A stretch of DNA of 64,000 bases from CAXXOK01 sp963663285 (GCA_963663285.2 CAXXNI010000004.1:310001-374000); one strand, 5' to 3'; positions 1-9,504 are shown, numbered from the stretch's first letter. Made by a program: numbers and translations. The notes: a model not told the origin generated them from the sequence alone.

Positions 1-1153
1 CCGCTTCCGCCTGCTGCTTTTCAATCTCGGCATTGCAAACCGCCATCGCCTGGTAGAGTTCTTCCGCGCTCTTGCTGATGAATGCCATTAGCTCGCTGGG
101 TTTGGGGCATTCTTCCGACACATGCAGCAGCATGGCCGTGTAGTTCTCCGCGCGGTCGTCAACCGCCTTGCGCCGGTATTCGTCCATGGCGGATACCGCC
201 TTTTCGCGTGCTTCGTTCAGCATTACAAGAAACGGTTCCGGCAAGTCCATAGCATAGGCGGCGAATACAGCTTGAATCCGGGCGGCAATCTCGACATCTG
301 CCGGCACTTTGCGCGGGTCGGCGGTCGCAAAGCTCGCGGCGCTTTGCTGGCGGCGCTGCTCTTCCAGCTCGTAGGCTTTTCGGTCGCTTTCTTCCTTCGC
401 CAGCGCGGCAGCTTCGCGGGCTTCCTTCTGCGCGGCTAGCAGGTCGCGGTATTCCTGCGGCCAGCATTCAGGAAAACGAAGTTCAAAATGCCGATAATTC
501 TTAACCCCGTTGCATTCCAGCAGTTCAAGGCCAGAATCACCAAATGTTTCCACGGCGTATTGTTCCAGCTCTGCAATACGGGCATCGGATACCGTGCGGC
601 TGGAGGAAACGAACTTAGCGCCGGGGCATTCCAATGCCGGGTCAATATCGCGGATTCCGCTGCAATCGGTCATGGCGTCAAAGGTGCCATACTCGTACTT
701 GTCAATCACGAAATCAACAAGGTTGTCAACGGGGCCATCCGTCCAGGTTACGCGGATGCTGTTGCCCATGGAATAGCTGGAACTGCGTACAGAGAAGGCA
801 ACGCTGGGGAAAACCTGTTTAAGCTCCTGCCGAATCTTGGCAGCGGTGAGCGCTACGCCGGACAGCTCGCGCGGGGCTGCTGCTTGCGGGGCTTTGCGTG
901 CCTTGCGGTTACGCAAATGCCTTTGCAGCGCTTCTTCGGCGCTCTCCTGCGTGGGGTACGATTCAAACATGACCGGCTTAGCCTCCGTGCCGTCGAAAAC
1001 TTTCAACAACGTGCGTTTACCGTGGCTGTTTAGAACGCTGATGCAATCCGCGTCAGTATGGCGTACAATCTGCGCGCCGTTTTCTGCATGGCGCGAAAGC
1101 TCTGCTTCGCGGGCTGCAATCCGTTTTTCCTTGGTATTTAAAGTGCCGTACAT
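1..1153 (-). CDS. LPD29-domain mobile-element protein (3' end outside window)
   Basis: An open frame of 384 codons runs off the left edge of the window, so the C-terminus is missing. The ATG at 1153 follows a GGAGGG ribosome site. Residues about 105-165 carry IRQELKQVFP, FSVRSSSYSMGNSI, VTWTDGP and FDAMTD, the pattern I recognise as large polyvalent protein-associated domain 29 (LPD29), found in proteins of conjugative elements and phages. The rest is charged and helical, with a Glu/Lys/Ala-rich stretch near residues 240-290 that may be coiled coil. No enzymatic motif is visible. The neighbour on the same strand (1277-1930) shares its leader sequence. The family suggests an accessory protein of a mobile element; a precise role cannot be given. 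Confidence 0.8.
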   Translation of the reverse strand, partial: MYGTLNTKEKRIAAREAELSRHAENGAQIVRHTDADCISVLNSHGKRTLLKVFDGTEAKPVMFESYPTQESAEEALQRHLRNRKARKAPQAAAPRELSGVALTAAKIRQELKQVFPSVAFSVRSSSYSMGNSIRVTWTDGPVDNLVDFVIDKYEYGTFDAMTDCSGIRDIDPALECPGAKFVSSSRTVSDARIAELEQYAVETFGDSGLELLECNGVKNYRHFELRFPECWPQEYRDLLAAQKEAREAAALAKEESDRKAYELEEQRRQQSAASFATADPRKVPADVEIAARIQAVFAAYAMDLPEPFLVMLNEAREKAVSAMDEYRRKAVDDRAENYTAMLLHVSEECPKPSELMAFISKSAEELYQAMAVCNAEIEKQQAEA

Positions 1154-1158
1154 AAAAC

Positions 1159-1191
1159 CCTCCATGCCCGGCGGCTTGCCCCGCCTGCGGC
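1159..1191 (-). repeat. 33-bp leader repeat, copy A (before the LPD29 gene)
   Basis: This perfect 33-bp copy is repeated at 1938-1970. Read on the minus strand it ends in the GGAGG ribosome site of the downstream gene. Just upstream it can fold as a GGCGG/CCGCC hairpin with a GGCAAG loop. Both copies sit immediately before a start codon, which suggests a shared translational or protein-binding leader. Confidence 0.75.
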
Positions 1192-1276
1192 CTGCGTTTG
1201 CCGGGGTTGTGACCGGCTACCCGCATTACCGCGCCCAAAGGCGCGTCACTCTGCGCTTTGAAATAAACCCGCGACG

Positions 1277-1930
1277 TTATGCGCTGCGGCGCTTTGCCCG
1301 CTTTCTCGGTTTCAAGCCGTACAGCTGCAACGCGGCCAGCTTCGGCAGCAGTTCTTCCGCCGCGCGCTTGCCTTTGAGGTTCAGCTTGCGCACCCACAAG
1401 CCTTTGGACGGTGCCCAGTAGAACCCGGCTTCTTTGCACAGCTCCCGCGCCTGCTTGCAGGGCACGCCGTCAAACTCAATGCAGGTGCGGCGGAAGAATG
1501 CGTCAAAGCGAATGCGGAACCCGTTGCCCTGGATAATCTCACCCGCCCAGGCAGGCAACGGCGTTTCCGCTTCGGCCTGCTGCGGCTCCTGCTGCGGCTC
1601 CGCGTGCCGGGGCTGCGGGGCTTCTTCGGTGATAACGTCGATCAGCAGCGCTTGCGCCTGCTCGTCGGTCAGCGTGGCGGTTACGGCTGCGAACTGCTCC
1701 GGCTCGTGGTTTGCTTCGGCTTCGGCGGCGCTTGCGGCGGCGTAGTCCGCGTGGTCTTGGTGCAGCAGGATGGACGCGTTGCGGAGCCCTTCGGGGCTTT
1801 CAACCTGCGTGCGGATGGTGATCGCGCCATTGTCCGGGTTGCGGTAGTACGCAGCGGGGAAAACATTCTCGCCGATGCAAAGCATATCGCCTTCGTAGAT
1901 CGTCCCGGTTTTGCCTGTGAAGTGTGCCAT
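1277..1930 (-). CDS. Mobile-element accessory protein, unknown function (217 aa)
   Basis: The ATG at 1930 (MAHFTGKTG) is chosen because GGAGG lies 6 bases upstream; the same frame stays open to 2131 but that part has no ribosome site and overlaps the leader repeat. The protein has three parts: an N-terminal region of about 75 residues, an acidic Ala/Glu/Gln-rich linker (residues about 75-130), and a C-terminal region with IEFDGVPCKQARELCKEAGF followed by YWAPSKGLWVRKL. That C-terminal pattern resembles the small domain in LPD and DUF3560-type mobile-element proteins that reads roughly FDGKPS-x-x-x-R-x-x-L-K-x-x-GFRWSP-x-x-x-xW. It lies just upstream of the LPD29 gene on the same strand and is probably co-transcribed with it. 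Function unknown. Confidence 0.6.
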   Translation of the reverse strand: MAHFTGKTGTIYEGDMLCIGENVFPAAYYRNPDNGAITIRTQVESPEGLRNASILLHQDHADYAAASAAEAEANHEPEQFAAVTATLTDEQAQALLIDVITEEAPQPRHAEPQQEPQQAEAETPLPAWAGEIIQGNGFRIRFDAFFRRTCIEFDGVPCKQARELCKEAGFYWAPSKGLWVRKLNLKGKRAAEELLPKLAALQLYGLKPRKRAKRRSA

Positions 1931-1937
1931 GTTGTTG

Positions 1938-1970
1938 CCTCCATGCCCGGCGGCTTGCCCCGCCTGCGGC
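1938..1970 (-). repeat. 33-bp leader repeat, copy B (before the 217-aa gene)
   Basis: Identical to 1159-1191 over 33 bases, including the ribosome site and the GGCGG-GGCAAG-CCGCC hairpin. The sequences on either side differ, so it is a discrete conserved element and not the edge of a long duplication. Confidence 0.75.
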
Positions 1971-2887
1971 TTTGTCCGGCTAGCTGCCCGACGCAAAAAG
2001 CATAGCACCGTTCGCTGGATGATCCCGGCAACGGAGATTTTTGGACAAGCCGCAAAGCTAGACGGCGCAACAAAAAATTTTTTTGAAAATCCGGCAACGC
2101 GCCCGTGTGCGGTATTTGTTCCCGCGCGCATACGTATATACGCACATACGTAACAAGCCCGCTCGTGGGCTACGACACGGGCAGGCTTGACGGTAGGGCA
2201 TGGTGTGGCGTGGCTGCCGGGCAGGCGGCACGGCTTGCGGTGTGTTCTCCTGGTAGACTGGATGGTGCAGCATTGCAGCGATCAACTGCGCAGCAAGCGG
2301 CAACCACGTTGCAGCTGCCAGGTAGCGCAGGCCGAGCGCTCGCTACCCGCGCAGCTCCTGGATGCGTCCCCTATGGGGACGCTTTATTCATGTGTGTGTA
2401 CACCTGTGTGTGCGTCGCGCGTTTAGGTACTGTGCCTACCCCTTGCAGCCCCCGAGGTTCGCTGTGACCCAAAATCGCTCTAGTTTGACGCAATAATTTA
2501 TGGATTTCGTTCGCATTCTTTCGCGCGCGCGCGTTTCAATGAAGGGAATGAAAATAGGAGGGATAAAAAAGGCGAAATTATTAATTTTTGGATTTCGCAG
2601 AGCTGTGAAGCAGAAAAACAATGGATTATGTTTAAATGGTAATTGAATATAGTTATTACGTTGACTTAACCTTCTTGAAGTGCTATAAAAGATTCTAGGA
2701 CATAAAATGAAATTTATGGTAAACATACTTATATAGAATAATTTGGCGAATAAATCAATCTATTATTAAATATAAAACGCAAAGAAAAGATGAAAGAATG
2801 ATATTACAGCAGAGCATGTAAAGTGCTAGTTCTTTATTATGATTAAAGTGTTATAAATAAGTGTTTCAGAATGGAGTGCAGATTACA
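1971..2887. other. Intergenic region spanning a sharp GC-content change
   Basis: I see no convincing gene in these roughly 920 bases. The left part (to about 2480) is GC-rich, with a near-perfect palindrome at 2364-2382 (GCGTCCCC, TAT, GGGGACGC) and a TG-repeat tract near 2390-2412. From about 2480 the sequence becomes strongly AT-rich, matching the CRISPR region. The promoter of the cas operon probably lies in the AT-rich part, but no clear -35/-10 pair stands out. Short frames on both strands have no ribosome sites. Confidence 0.6.
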
Positions 2888-5287
2888 ATGGAGAGAGATT
2901 CTTGGGAAATAATTTTTGGAGCATTATTACATGATATTGGAAAGGTAGTAATGAGAAGCGGGCGGGATGTAGAAGCTCACCCCAAAGCAGGGGAAAACTT
3001 TTTATCAAAATATACTAAGAATGATGTGATACTAAAAAGTGCTAGATATCACCATTACAAGGATTTTTATGGAAGTAGGTTACATGAGAATCACCCGGCA
3101 TACATTGTTTATATTGCAGACAATATTGCAGCTGGTTCTGACCGGCGAGAATGCGAGAACGACACACTAGGTGGATTTAACAAAAGAGTTGCGTTAGACA
3201 GCATTTTTAATTTGCTTTTTAATAATCAAAAGAAAAGAAAACTACCTTTGACTGAGATTGAAAAAACATATCCAAAGGCAGAGGATGAAAGAGAAATCAG
3301 TGAGTTTGAATATTCAAAAGTACTTAGTAAATTTGAAGACGGTTTGGTTGGAATACAATTTGAACCAGAATATATAAATTCCGTTCTGGAGCTGCTTGAA
3401 GCATGCTTTAGTTATGTGCCGTCATCAACCAACAATAAAGAAGTGCCAGATATTTCGCTTTATGATCACATGAAGATAACCGCGGCAATAGCCTGTTGTA
3501 TTACTCAATATTGCAAAGAGCAAGGAATTGATAACTACAAACATGTATTGTTTGAGAACGCAGGAGAGTTCTACAAGAACGAAGCGTTTTGCCTATGCTC
3601 GGTAGATATATCTGGAATACAAGACTTTATTTATCAAATTGCATCCAAAAGTGCATTAAAAAATTTGAGGACACGATCTTTTTACTTGGAGTTTATTCTT
3701 GAAAACATTGCAGATGAAGTGATTGAGGCTTGTGATGTAACAAGAGCCAACTTGCTTTATACAGGAGGTGGACATGCATATTGGCTTTTGCCAAACACCA
3801 AGGCAGCGAAGGAATGTTTTGTAAAAACAATTGGAAATATAAATGAGGGTATGGCAAAGCATTTTGGCACTATGCTGTATATTGCACATGGATATGCCCC
3901 TTGCAGTGCAAATGTATTGATGAGTGAAGATGAAGATAAAGCAGCTTATGTAAAGTTGTTTCAAAGTGTGGCATCGGAAATATCAAAACAGAAACTACAT
4001 AGGTATAATTGCAGTGAGATAGTTAAATTTAATGACGATGATTCAGATATAAAAATGCGTGAGTGCAAAATTTGTGGCCGAGCAAACATTGAAGAAGAAG
4101 AGGAAGACACCTGCTTTGAATGCAGACAGTTTATTGATTATTCAAAAACATTACTTGAGCCAGAAGCCGTATTTATTGTTATAAAAAAGCATACCTTGAT
4201 TGAAAAGGGGCTTCCCATTTGGGATAAAGAAGGCAATGAATTGAGCATGACGATAACGAACCAAGAGCATGCTAGAAACATGCTAAAAAACGAAAATGAT
4301 ATTGTACGAATTTATAGTAAAAATTTGTTTAGAACGGGATATACAATTGCATCAAAGCTGTGGATGGGAGACTATGCAGCTCGAGATGAAAACAATAATA
4401 TTAAAAGCTTTGAGGATATGGCGCAAGAAGCAAATGGAGTAAAACGAATTGCTGTATTGCGAATGGATGTTGATAACCTTGGAACTGCTTTTACGAGGGG
4501 ATTTATACGGGAAAATATAGAGGATAGATACCGATACCTAACCCTATCTAGAACTGCAGCTTTTTCAAGAAATATGAGTATTTTCTTTAAATACTATATC
4601 AACGAAATCTTGAATGATTCGAAATTCTCCTTGCGCACAACAAAACGAACAAATAATACTTGTCTAGTTTATTCCGGCGGCGATGATTTGTTCCTTGTTG
4701 GATCATGGGATGAAGTGTTTTGTGCTGCAATTGATATACAAAATGCGTTTAAAGCATATACCGGAGGCATTTTAACTTTGTCTGCTGGATTAGCGGTGTT
4801 TCCAAATGGATATCCGCTTGCGGCTATGGCTAGAGAAACAGGAGAACTAGAAGAAATATCCAAAGAGTTTAAATATGCAAATGGTGAAAAAAATGCGATT
4901 TCTCTATTTGGAACTGAATACTATAAAAATGGAATTGTTTGTAAACATACGTATTCCTGGGAAGTGATGCAAAAGGAGATTGTTGGAGAGAAATTAAAAT
5001 TGCTGGATGAACTATTTAAAGAAAGAACGGATCTTGGGCATGGCTTTATTTATAAACTGGTTGATTTGCTAAGAGAGGCAGAAGAAAACAAATTAAACTT
5101 GGCACGGCTTGCATACTTGCTGGCGCGACGAGATGATAAAAAGGTAAGTGAAAGTGCCAAGTGTATGTACAAACAGTTTACACAAGAAGTATACAAGTGG
5201 GCACTAAATGAAGGACAAAGGAAACAATTGTTGACTGCGTTGTTGATTTTTGTTTATACATCACGCGGGATGAAGGAGGATAAATAA
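2888..5287 (+). CDS. cas10: Cas10/Csm1, type III-A CRISPR effector large subunit
   Basis: The large subunit of the Csm complex, about 799 aa, the usual size for Csm1. The N-terminal HD nuclease motif is at residues 15-16 (LLHDIGK). A zinc-ribbon has cysteines at about 393/396 and 409/412. The second Palm domain keeps GGDD at residues 597-600 (YSGGDDLFLVG), so both single-strand DNase activity and cyclic oligoadenylate synthesis are expected on target RNA binding. The ATG at 2888 has GGAG about 11 bases upstream; the GTG at 2861 would add nine residues but has no ribosome site. It is the first gene of a tight operon, with csm2 starting one base after its stop. An intact GGDD fits the presence of csm6 downstream. 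Confidence 0.97.
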   Translation: MERDSWEIIFGALLHDIGKVVMRSGRDVEAHPKAGENFLSKYTKNDVILKSARYHHYKDFYGSRLHENHPAYIVYIADNIAAGSDRRECENDTLGGFNKRVALDSIFNLLFNNQKKRKLPLTEIEKTYPKAEDEREISEFEYSKVLSKFEDGLVGIQFEPEYINSVLELLEACFSYVPSSTNNKEVPDISLYDHMKITAAIACCITQYCKEQGIDNYKHVLFENAGEFYKNEAFCLCSVDISGIQDFIYQIASKSALKNLRTRSFYLEFILENIADEVIEACDVTRANLLYTGGGHAYWLLPNTKAAKECFVKTIGNINEGMAKHFGTMLYIAHGYAPCSANVLMSEDEDKAAYVKLFQSVASEISKQKLHRYNCSEIVKFNDDDSDIKMRECKICGRANIEEEEEDTCFECRQFIDYSKTLLEPEAVFIVIKKHTLIEKGLPIWDKEGNELSMTITNQEHARNMLKNENDIVRIYSKNLFRTGYTIASKLWMGDYAARDENNNIKSFEDMAQEANGVKRIAVLRMDVDNLGTAFTRGFIRENIEDRYRYLTLSRTAAFSRNMSIFFKYYINEILNDSKFSLRTTKRTNNTCLVYSGGDDLFLVGSWDEVFCAAIDIQNAFKAYTGGILTLSAGLAVFPNGYPLAAMARETGELEEISKEFKYANGEKNAISLFGTEYYKNGIVCKHTYSWEVMQKEIVGEKLKLLDELFKERTDLGHGFIYKLVDLLREAEENKLNLARLAYLLARRDDKKVSESAKCMYKQFTQEVYKWALNEGQRKQLLTALLIFVYTSRGMKEDK

Positions 5288-5288
5288 A

Positions 5289-5834
5289 ATGGGTAATGGC
5301 AGTATTGCTGACCAATTTGCAAAATTCAAGGGCAATGAGCTAGTTGATAAAGGAACAAAACTACATGAACAAGGTAGAACTGGAGGAAACGTGATGTACA
5401 ACAATAGGAATGCAACCAATTATAATAACAACAAACAAAACTCAAGTTACAGGATTGAACCAAAGACGCTGGGAAGCGACTATGTTGAGCTTGCAGAACA
5501 ACGAATGAGTGCTTTTATGGGTGATGGGTGGAGCAAATTAACGACATCAAAAATACGAAACATTCTATCTATGGTAAGTGATATATACAATGAAACAAAA
5601 CATTTACAAACGGATGAACTGCCTGGTGAGATTGTTGAAAAGATTCAACACTTGAGAATAAGACTTGCATATGAAAGCGGAAGAGATAGAATCGTTCAAG
5701 ATTTTATTGCCAAGATGGAACTTATGCAGTATATAAAAGGGATTAACAATAGCAAAGACAAGTTTATTCGATTTGCAAACTATATGGAAGCGTTGGTTGC
5801 TTACCACCGATATTTTGGTGGAAAGGAATCCTAA
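5289..5834 (+). CDS. csm2: Csm2, small subunit of the Csm complex
   Basis: The helical small subunit that lines the crRNA-target duplex in the type III-A complex. The start has an AAGGAGG site and lies one base after the cas10 stop. The C-terminal 110 residues carry the family pattern: LTTSKIRNILSMVSDIYNE, then an RIRLAYESGRD segment, then a KFIRFANYMEALVAYHRYFGG ending (split here into its recognisable parts KFIRFANYMEAL and VAYHRYFGG). At 181 aa it is longer than typical Csm2 (about 120-140 aa). The extra part is an N-terminal, Asn-rich, probably disordered extension (residues about 30-55). The assignment rests on operon position plus the C-terminal motif. Confidence 0.92.
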   Translation: MGNGSIADQFAKFKGNELVDKGTKLHEQGRTGGNVMYNNRNATNYNNNKQNSSYRIEPKTLGSDYVELAEQRMSAFMGDGWSKLTTSKIRNILSMVSDIYNETKHLQTDELPGEIVEKIQHLRIRLAYESGRDRIVQDFIAKMELMQYIKGINNSKDKFIRFANYMEALVAYHRYFGGKES

Positions 5835-5869
5835 AAGAGACCCCTAAATAAAAATAAGGAGAGACAAGT

Positions 5870-6559
5870 ATGTACGGTAAGATTTGTATAAAAATGGACA
5901 TGAAATTACTAACCGGTATGCACATTGGTGGATCTTCAACCTATTCGGCTATAGGTGCTGTTGACAGCGTGGTGGTAAGAGATGCCTTTACTGGAATGCC
6001 TATAGTACCAGGGACATCGTTAAAAGGAAAATTGCGGTACTTGCTGGCAAAGGCTGAAACGAATCAATATATAGCGCCTTCCGTAAACAGAGAGCCACAG
6101 AAGCTGAATCGCTTATTTGGAACTGCAGGTAACGAAAAGGCAAATGTAAGTGCGAAAACAGCTAGGCTTCAATTTTCTGATGCCTATATTACAAATGCTG
6201 ATGAAATTACAAAAGTATGTCCGCTAACTGAGGTTAAGTTTGAAAATACCATAGATAGAATAACATGTACGGCTAACCCCCGACAAATAGAACGGGTTGT
6301 AAGAAATGCAATTTTCAAGATTATTATGGTTTATGACATTGAAGAAGAAAAAGAGATGATGGAGGATATTGATACATTGTGCCGCGGTATGAAACTGCTG
6401 AGTATGGATTATCTGGGTGGAAGCGGCTCACGAGGATATGGGAAAGTGAAGTTTAGCAATTTTGAAGTAAAAGCCTTAGATAATGCAGAAGATGTTGACA
6501 TTGTAAAAGTTGAAAACACATTGAAGGATGTTGAGAGTTATGCAGTATTCGCTGATTAA
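5870..6559 (+). CDS. csm3: Csm3, backbone RAMP subunit and target-RNA nuclease
   Basis: The repeated Cas7-like backbone subunit that cuts target RNA at 6-nt intervals. Its 229 aa match the family. The N-terminus has the glycine-rich LTGMHIGG motif, and D32 in GAVDSVVVRD sits where the catalytic aspartate of characterised Csm3 proteins lies. Further RAMP features are IVPGTSLKGKLRYLL and the C-terminal YLGGSGSRGYGKV glycine-rich loop. The start is preceded by AAGGAGAG. The gene end overlaps the csm4 start by 20 bases, so the two are probably translationally coupled. With D32 kept, RNA cleavage should be functional. Confidence 0.96.
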   Translation: MYGKICIKMDMKLLTGMHIGGSSTYSAIGAVDSVVVRDAFTGMPIVPGTSLKGKLRYLLAKAETNQYIAPSVNREPQKLNRLFGTAGNEKANVSAKTARLQFSDAYITNADEITKVCPLTEVKFENTIDRITCTANPRQIERVVRNAIFKIIMVYDIEEEKEMMEDIDTLCRGMKLLSMDYLGGSGSRGYGKVKFSNFEVKALDNAEDVDIVKVENTLKDVESYAVFAD

Positions 6560-7475
6560 GTGTACGTTTTCAACCCCTATACATATTGGTACAAGTACGA
6601 TGGGAAACGCGCTGCAAAAAACGGATTATTCTGTTTGTGCGGATACATTATATTCGGCTATATGCCATGAAGCAGTTAAGAGGGATAGTCTATTGGAATT
6701 GACGGAGGCGGTGGAAGAGGGAAAAGTATGTATTTCTGATATGCTGCCATTTAAAAATGATATCTTGTATGTGCCAAAACCAATTTTTTATAAGCAACGC
6801 GAAGATACTAACGATGAAAAATCGTCGGCAAAGAAAAAACTTAAGAGACTACAATTTATACCAGCAAATATGATTGATCAATTCATGAATGGAGATGTTG
6901 GTAAATTGTTGGATTCTGGCATGATTGATAATACCTTTGGGAAAGCAAGTGTGAGGCAATGCGTTTCAATAACGATGTCCACACCCTATCAAATAGGAAT
7001 ATATCAATTTGCGCCAAACTGTGGATTGTACATTGTTGTTGGTTGGGAAATGGAAAAACAATATGCAACAATAAAGAGATTAGTAACCAATTTGGGTTAT
7101 TGCGGTATAGGTGGGAAGAGAAACGCAGGGCTTGGGAAATTTACCTGTGAGTTTCTGGCATTGCCAGAATACTACTTGGAAATGCTTGAAAATAAAACAG
7201 CAGAGACCCAGATGCTCATTAGCTGTATGTTACCCCAAGATGATGATTTAGAAAAAGTGCTTGATGGTGCTTGGTACCAGCTAATACGGCGAGGCGGATT
7301 TGTAACATCACAAACTTACTTACGTAAACAAGTAAAGAAAAAGACATGCTATTTATTTAAAGCGGGCAGTTGCTTTATGTATAGAGAGCAGGGCCATATT
7401 ATGGATGCTGGTAAGGGAGGAAACCACCCGGTGTGGAAATATGCAAAAGGAATGTATGTGGGGGTCGACATATGA
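6540..7475 (+). CDS. csm4: Csm4, Cas5-like RAMP subunit binding the crRNA 5' tag
   Basis: Csm4 caps the complex at the crRNA 5' handle and contacts Cas10. The N-terminal RAMP fold reads CTFSTPIHIGTS, followed by SVCADTLYSAICHE, which matches the usual SDTLFSALC pattern, and then ISDMLPFKNDILYVPKPI. A glycine-rich GYCGIGGKRNAGLGKF segment forms the second RAMP loop. I chose the ATG at 6540 (MQYSLIKC): the upstream ATG at 6528 abuts its only possible ribosome site, while 6540 has AAGGA at a workable distance. The 311 aa fit the family. The stop overlaps the csm5 start as ATGA. Confidence 0.94.
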   Translation: MQYSLIKCTFSTPIHIGTSTMGNALQKTDYSVCADTLYSAICHEAVKRDSLLELTEAVEEGKVCISDMLPFKNDILYVPKPIFYKQREDTNDEKSSAKKKLKRLQFIPANMIDQFMNGDVGKLLDSGMIDNTFGKASVRQCVSITMSTPYQIGIYQFAPNCGLYIVVGWEMEKQYATIKRLVTNLGYCGIGGKRNAGLGKFTCEFLALPEYYLEMLENKTAETQMLISCMLPQDDDLEKVLDGAWYQLIRRGGFVTSQTYLRKQVKKKTCYLFKAGSCFMYREQGHIMDAGKGGNHPVWKYAKGMYVGVDI

Positions 7476-8533
7476 AATATGGACATTTGACAACATTCAA
7501 CTGTACATTAACCACGCTTTCACCGTTGTTTATTGGAGATGGAAAAGCGGTAACAAAACGCGAGTACTATCTAGATGCCTTAACAAAAAAAATTGGCATG
7601 GTTGATTTGCCAAGATTTTCAACATATCTAATTGAAAATAATTTGCTGGATGCATATGAGAGATACTTGCTAAGCGAAAAAAACAAGAGTTTAGCAGATT
7701 TTTGCAGAGAGCATAATATTGATATTCAACCTTATATACAATACTGGATAGATGCAGGAATAGCGCTGCAAGATGCAAAGTTTAGCGAAGTTAATTTGTT
7801 TACTAAAGATGCTTCAACAAAACAACCCTATATACCAGGATCCAGTATAAAAGGGGCAATACGAACCGCAATTTGCGCAACAAAAATTGTGCAAAAGCAG
7901 AGAAAAGCGACCGAATATGAAAAAGTAAAAGATATTGAAAATTCACTTTTAAGCATTGTTGATGTTGAAAAAGGGAACGCTGCGACAAGAGACTTGCTAA
8001 AAGGTTTACAGATAAGTGACAGTGAACCGGTGCCCTATGATGCGTTGACATTGTGTGACAAGGAAGACAGATTTAGAGACGGTATAACAAATAAGCTGAA
8101 TGTGTACAGAGAGTGCATTATACCAAGAACAAAAATACGCTTTGTGATTACCATTGACCATAACCTACTAACTAAGTATGGGCTAGATATTAAGCAATTG
8201 GGAGAAGCACTTGAGCAATTTGATGAACAATGCTATGACAGTTTTACAAGTAAGTTTGATGAAAGAGAAAACGACGCTAATATGGCTGTGTGGAAAGGAT
8301 ACCCCATTACAATTGGCGGCGGATGTGGGTATGTATACAAAACATTTTCATACCCACTCTACAGAGAAAAAGCGGTTAGCTTTGTGACAAATCAAATGAT
8401 GCGCAAGTTTAAAAATGGCAAACACCAAAATGATGAAAAAATTGGAATTTCACCCCATACTGATAAGAAAACCGTTTACAAAGACGAATTTTATCCAATG
8501 GGGCGCTGTGAACTTGCAATTGCGGAGGAATAG
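7472..8533 (+). CDS. csm5: Csm5, terminal RAMP subunit (crRNA 3' end maturation)
   Basis: Csm5 sits at the 3' end of the crRNA and recruits nucleases for 3' trimming in characterised type III-A systems. Seen here: the LTTLSPLFIGDGK opening, the YIPGSSIKGAIRTAI loop near residue 120, and a C-terminal IGGGCGYVYKTF glycine-rich stretch. The ATG at 7472 overlaps the csm4 stop (ATGA) and has GGGGG just upstream. A longer frame opens at 7433, but that part lies wholly inside csm4. The length (353 aa) is normal. Confidence 0.94.
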   Translation: MKYGHLTTFNCTLTTLSPLFIGDGKAVTKREYYLDALTKKIGMVDLPRFSTYLIENNLLDAYERYLLSEKNKSLADFCREHNIDIQPYIQYWIDAGIALQDAKFSEVNLFTKDASTKQPYIPGSSIKGAIRTAICATKIVQKQRKATEYEKVKDIENSLLSIVDVEKGNAATRDLLKGLQISDSEPVPYDALTLCDKEDRFRDGITNKLNVYRECIIPRTKIRFVITIDHNLLTKYGLDIKQLGEALEQFDEQCYDSFTSKFDERENDANMAVWKGYPITIGGGCGYVYKTFSYPLYREKAVSFVTNQMMRKFKNGKHQNDEKIGISPHTDKKTVYKDEFYPMGRCELAIAEE

Positions 8534-8535
8534 GT

Positions 8536-9303
8536 GTGTTACATAAATTTATTTTACAATGCAATCAGAATAGTGAACACCGCGTAAACTATCATTGGGG
8601 ATCGGTGATGCATGGAATATTGCATGAAAATATACCAACAGAGTTATCTGCCATTTTGCATGAAGATGGATTGCGACCCTATGCGCAATATATACTGCCA
8701 ACATATGAAACTGGGGAACTGGATTGGCACATTAGCACTTGGAATGATGCTGTTGCAAAAGCCATTGAAAACAACTTTCAAAAAGGTTTCGAGTGTAAAA
8801 TAAAGGCTAAAGAAGCACAATTGCGTGTGAAAAACATTCAACATGAAGCGATTACTGAAGAGGCATGGGCATTACCATACTTTACAACAGAAGAACCAGA
8901 GGATGTTTATACGATTCGCTTTTTAACGCCATGCACACATAAAACTGAAGGAAGATATGCTACTTTTCCGGCAACGGACTTTATTATTAATGGGCTATAC
9001 AGAAGATTTAGCAGTTTCTCAAAAGTGATTAACCTAGATGATGTTGAAGTGATGCGAACCTTATGCAGCAATACAGAGATAGCTGGTTATCAACTACAAG
9101 ATGCAATATTTTATATGGAAAAAACAAGAATTAAGGGATACACTGGAACAGTTACATTGAAAACGTATGGCAATGCACAGTTGAGGAGATTGACTGGGAT
9201 GTTAATCAATTTTGCGGAATATGCTGGTATTGGTGTGAAAACAAGCATTGGAATGGGTGGGTGTGCAATATCCAAGGGGTATAGAAGCAGGATAAAAGGA
9301 TAA
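8536..9303 (+). CDS. cas6: Cas6, CRISPR repeat endoribonuclease
   Basis: The metal-independent endoribonuclease that cuts the precursor transcript 3' of each repeat stem, leaving the 8-nt tag on crRNAs. It starts with GTG after GGAGGAATAG, two bases beyond csm5. The N-terminal ferredoxin-like fold is followed by a C-terminal glycine-rich loop (YAGIGVKTSIGMGG), the hallmark of Cas6. Residues near the N-terminus include HRVNYHWGSVMHG, whose histidines are candidates for catalysis. It is last in the operon and immediately upstream of the array, so enzyme and substrate are adjacent. At 255 aa it has normal length. Confidence 0.9.
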   Translation: MLHKFILQCNQNSEHRVNYHWGSVMHGILHENIPTELSAILHEDGLRPYAQYILPTYETGELDWHISTWNDAVAKAIENNFQKGFECKIKAKEAQLRVKNIQHEAITEEAWALPYFTTEEPEDVYTIRFLTPCTHKTEGRYATFPATDFIINGLYRRFSSFSKVINLDDVEVMRTLCSNTEIAGYQLQDAIFYMEKTRIKGYTGTVTLKTYGNAQLRRLTGMLINFAEYAGIGVKTSIGMGGCAISKGYRSRIKG

Positions 9304-9504
9304 TGAATATATACACAAATAGGTGAATATTATTAGCAATTATACAAATCAACCTGCATTTCCCCCGCGACGGTAGAATATAAAGCTTTGAAACCTGCAA
9401 CGAAGGGAAATAATGCTAGTATGAAGAACGAAAAAGTGTATGCTACTGAATACACCGCATTTATGGTTTTAACTACTTGCAAATCAACTCTCATATGGGA
9501 GAGG
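9304..9504 (+). promoter_or_regulatory. CRISPR leader
   Basis: A 201-bp AT-rich region between cas6 and the first repeat, with no gene. Array polarity marks it as the leader: repeats are perfect at this end, while the last repeat at the other end is degenerate. A small inverted repeat (CTCTC, ATATGG, GAGAG; 9488-9503) abuts the first repeat. No clear promoter is visible; the array may be transcribed partly from the cas operon. Confidence 0.55.

Noticed and set aside
2364..2382. Palindrome GCGTCCCC-TAT-GGGGACGC resembling the CRISPR repeat stem
   Set aside because: Only the short CCCC/GGGGAC stem is shared; the rest of the 36-bp repeat is absent, so it is not an isolated CRISPR repeat.
2058..2467. 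Short frames on both strands in the GC-rich region before the cas operon
   Set aside because: No ribosome sites, no motifs and strongly biased composition (Arg/Pro/Cys), so treated as non-coding.
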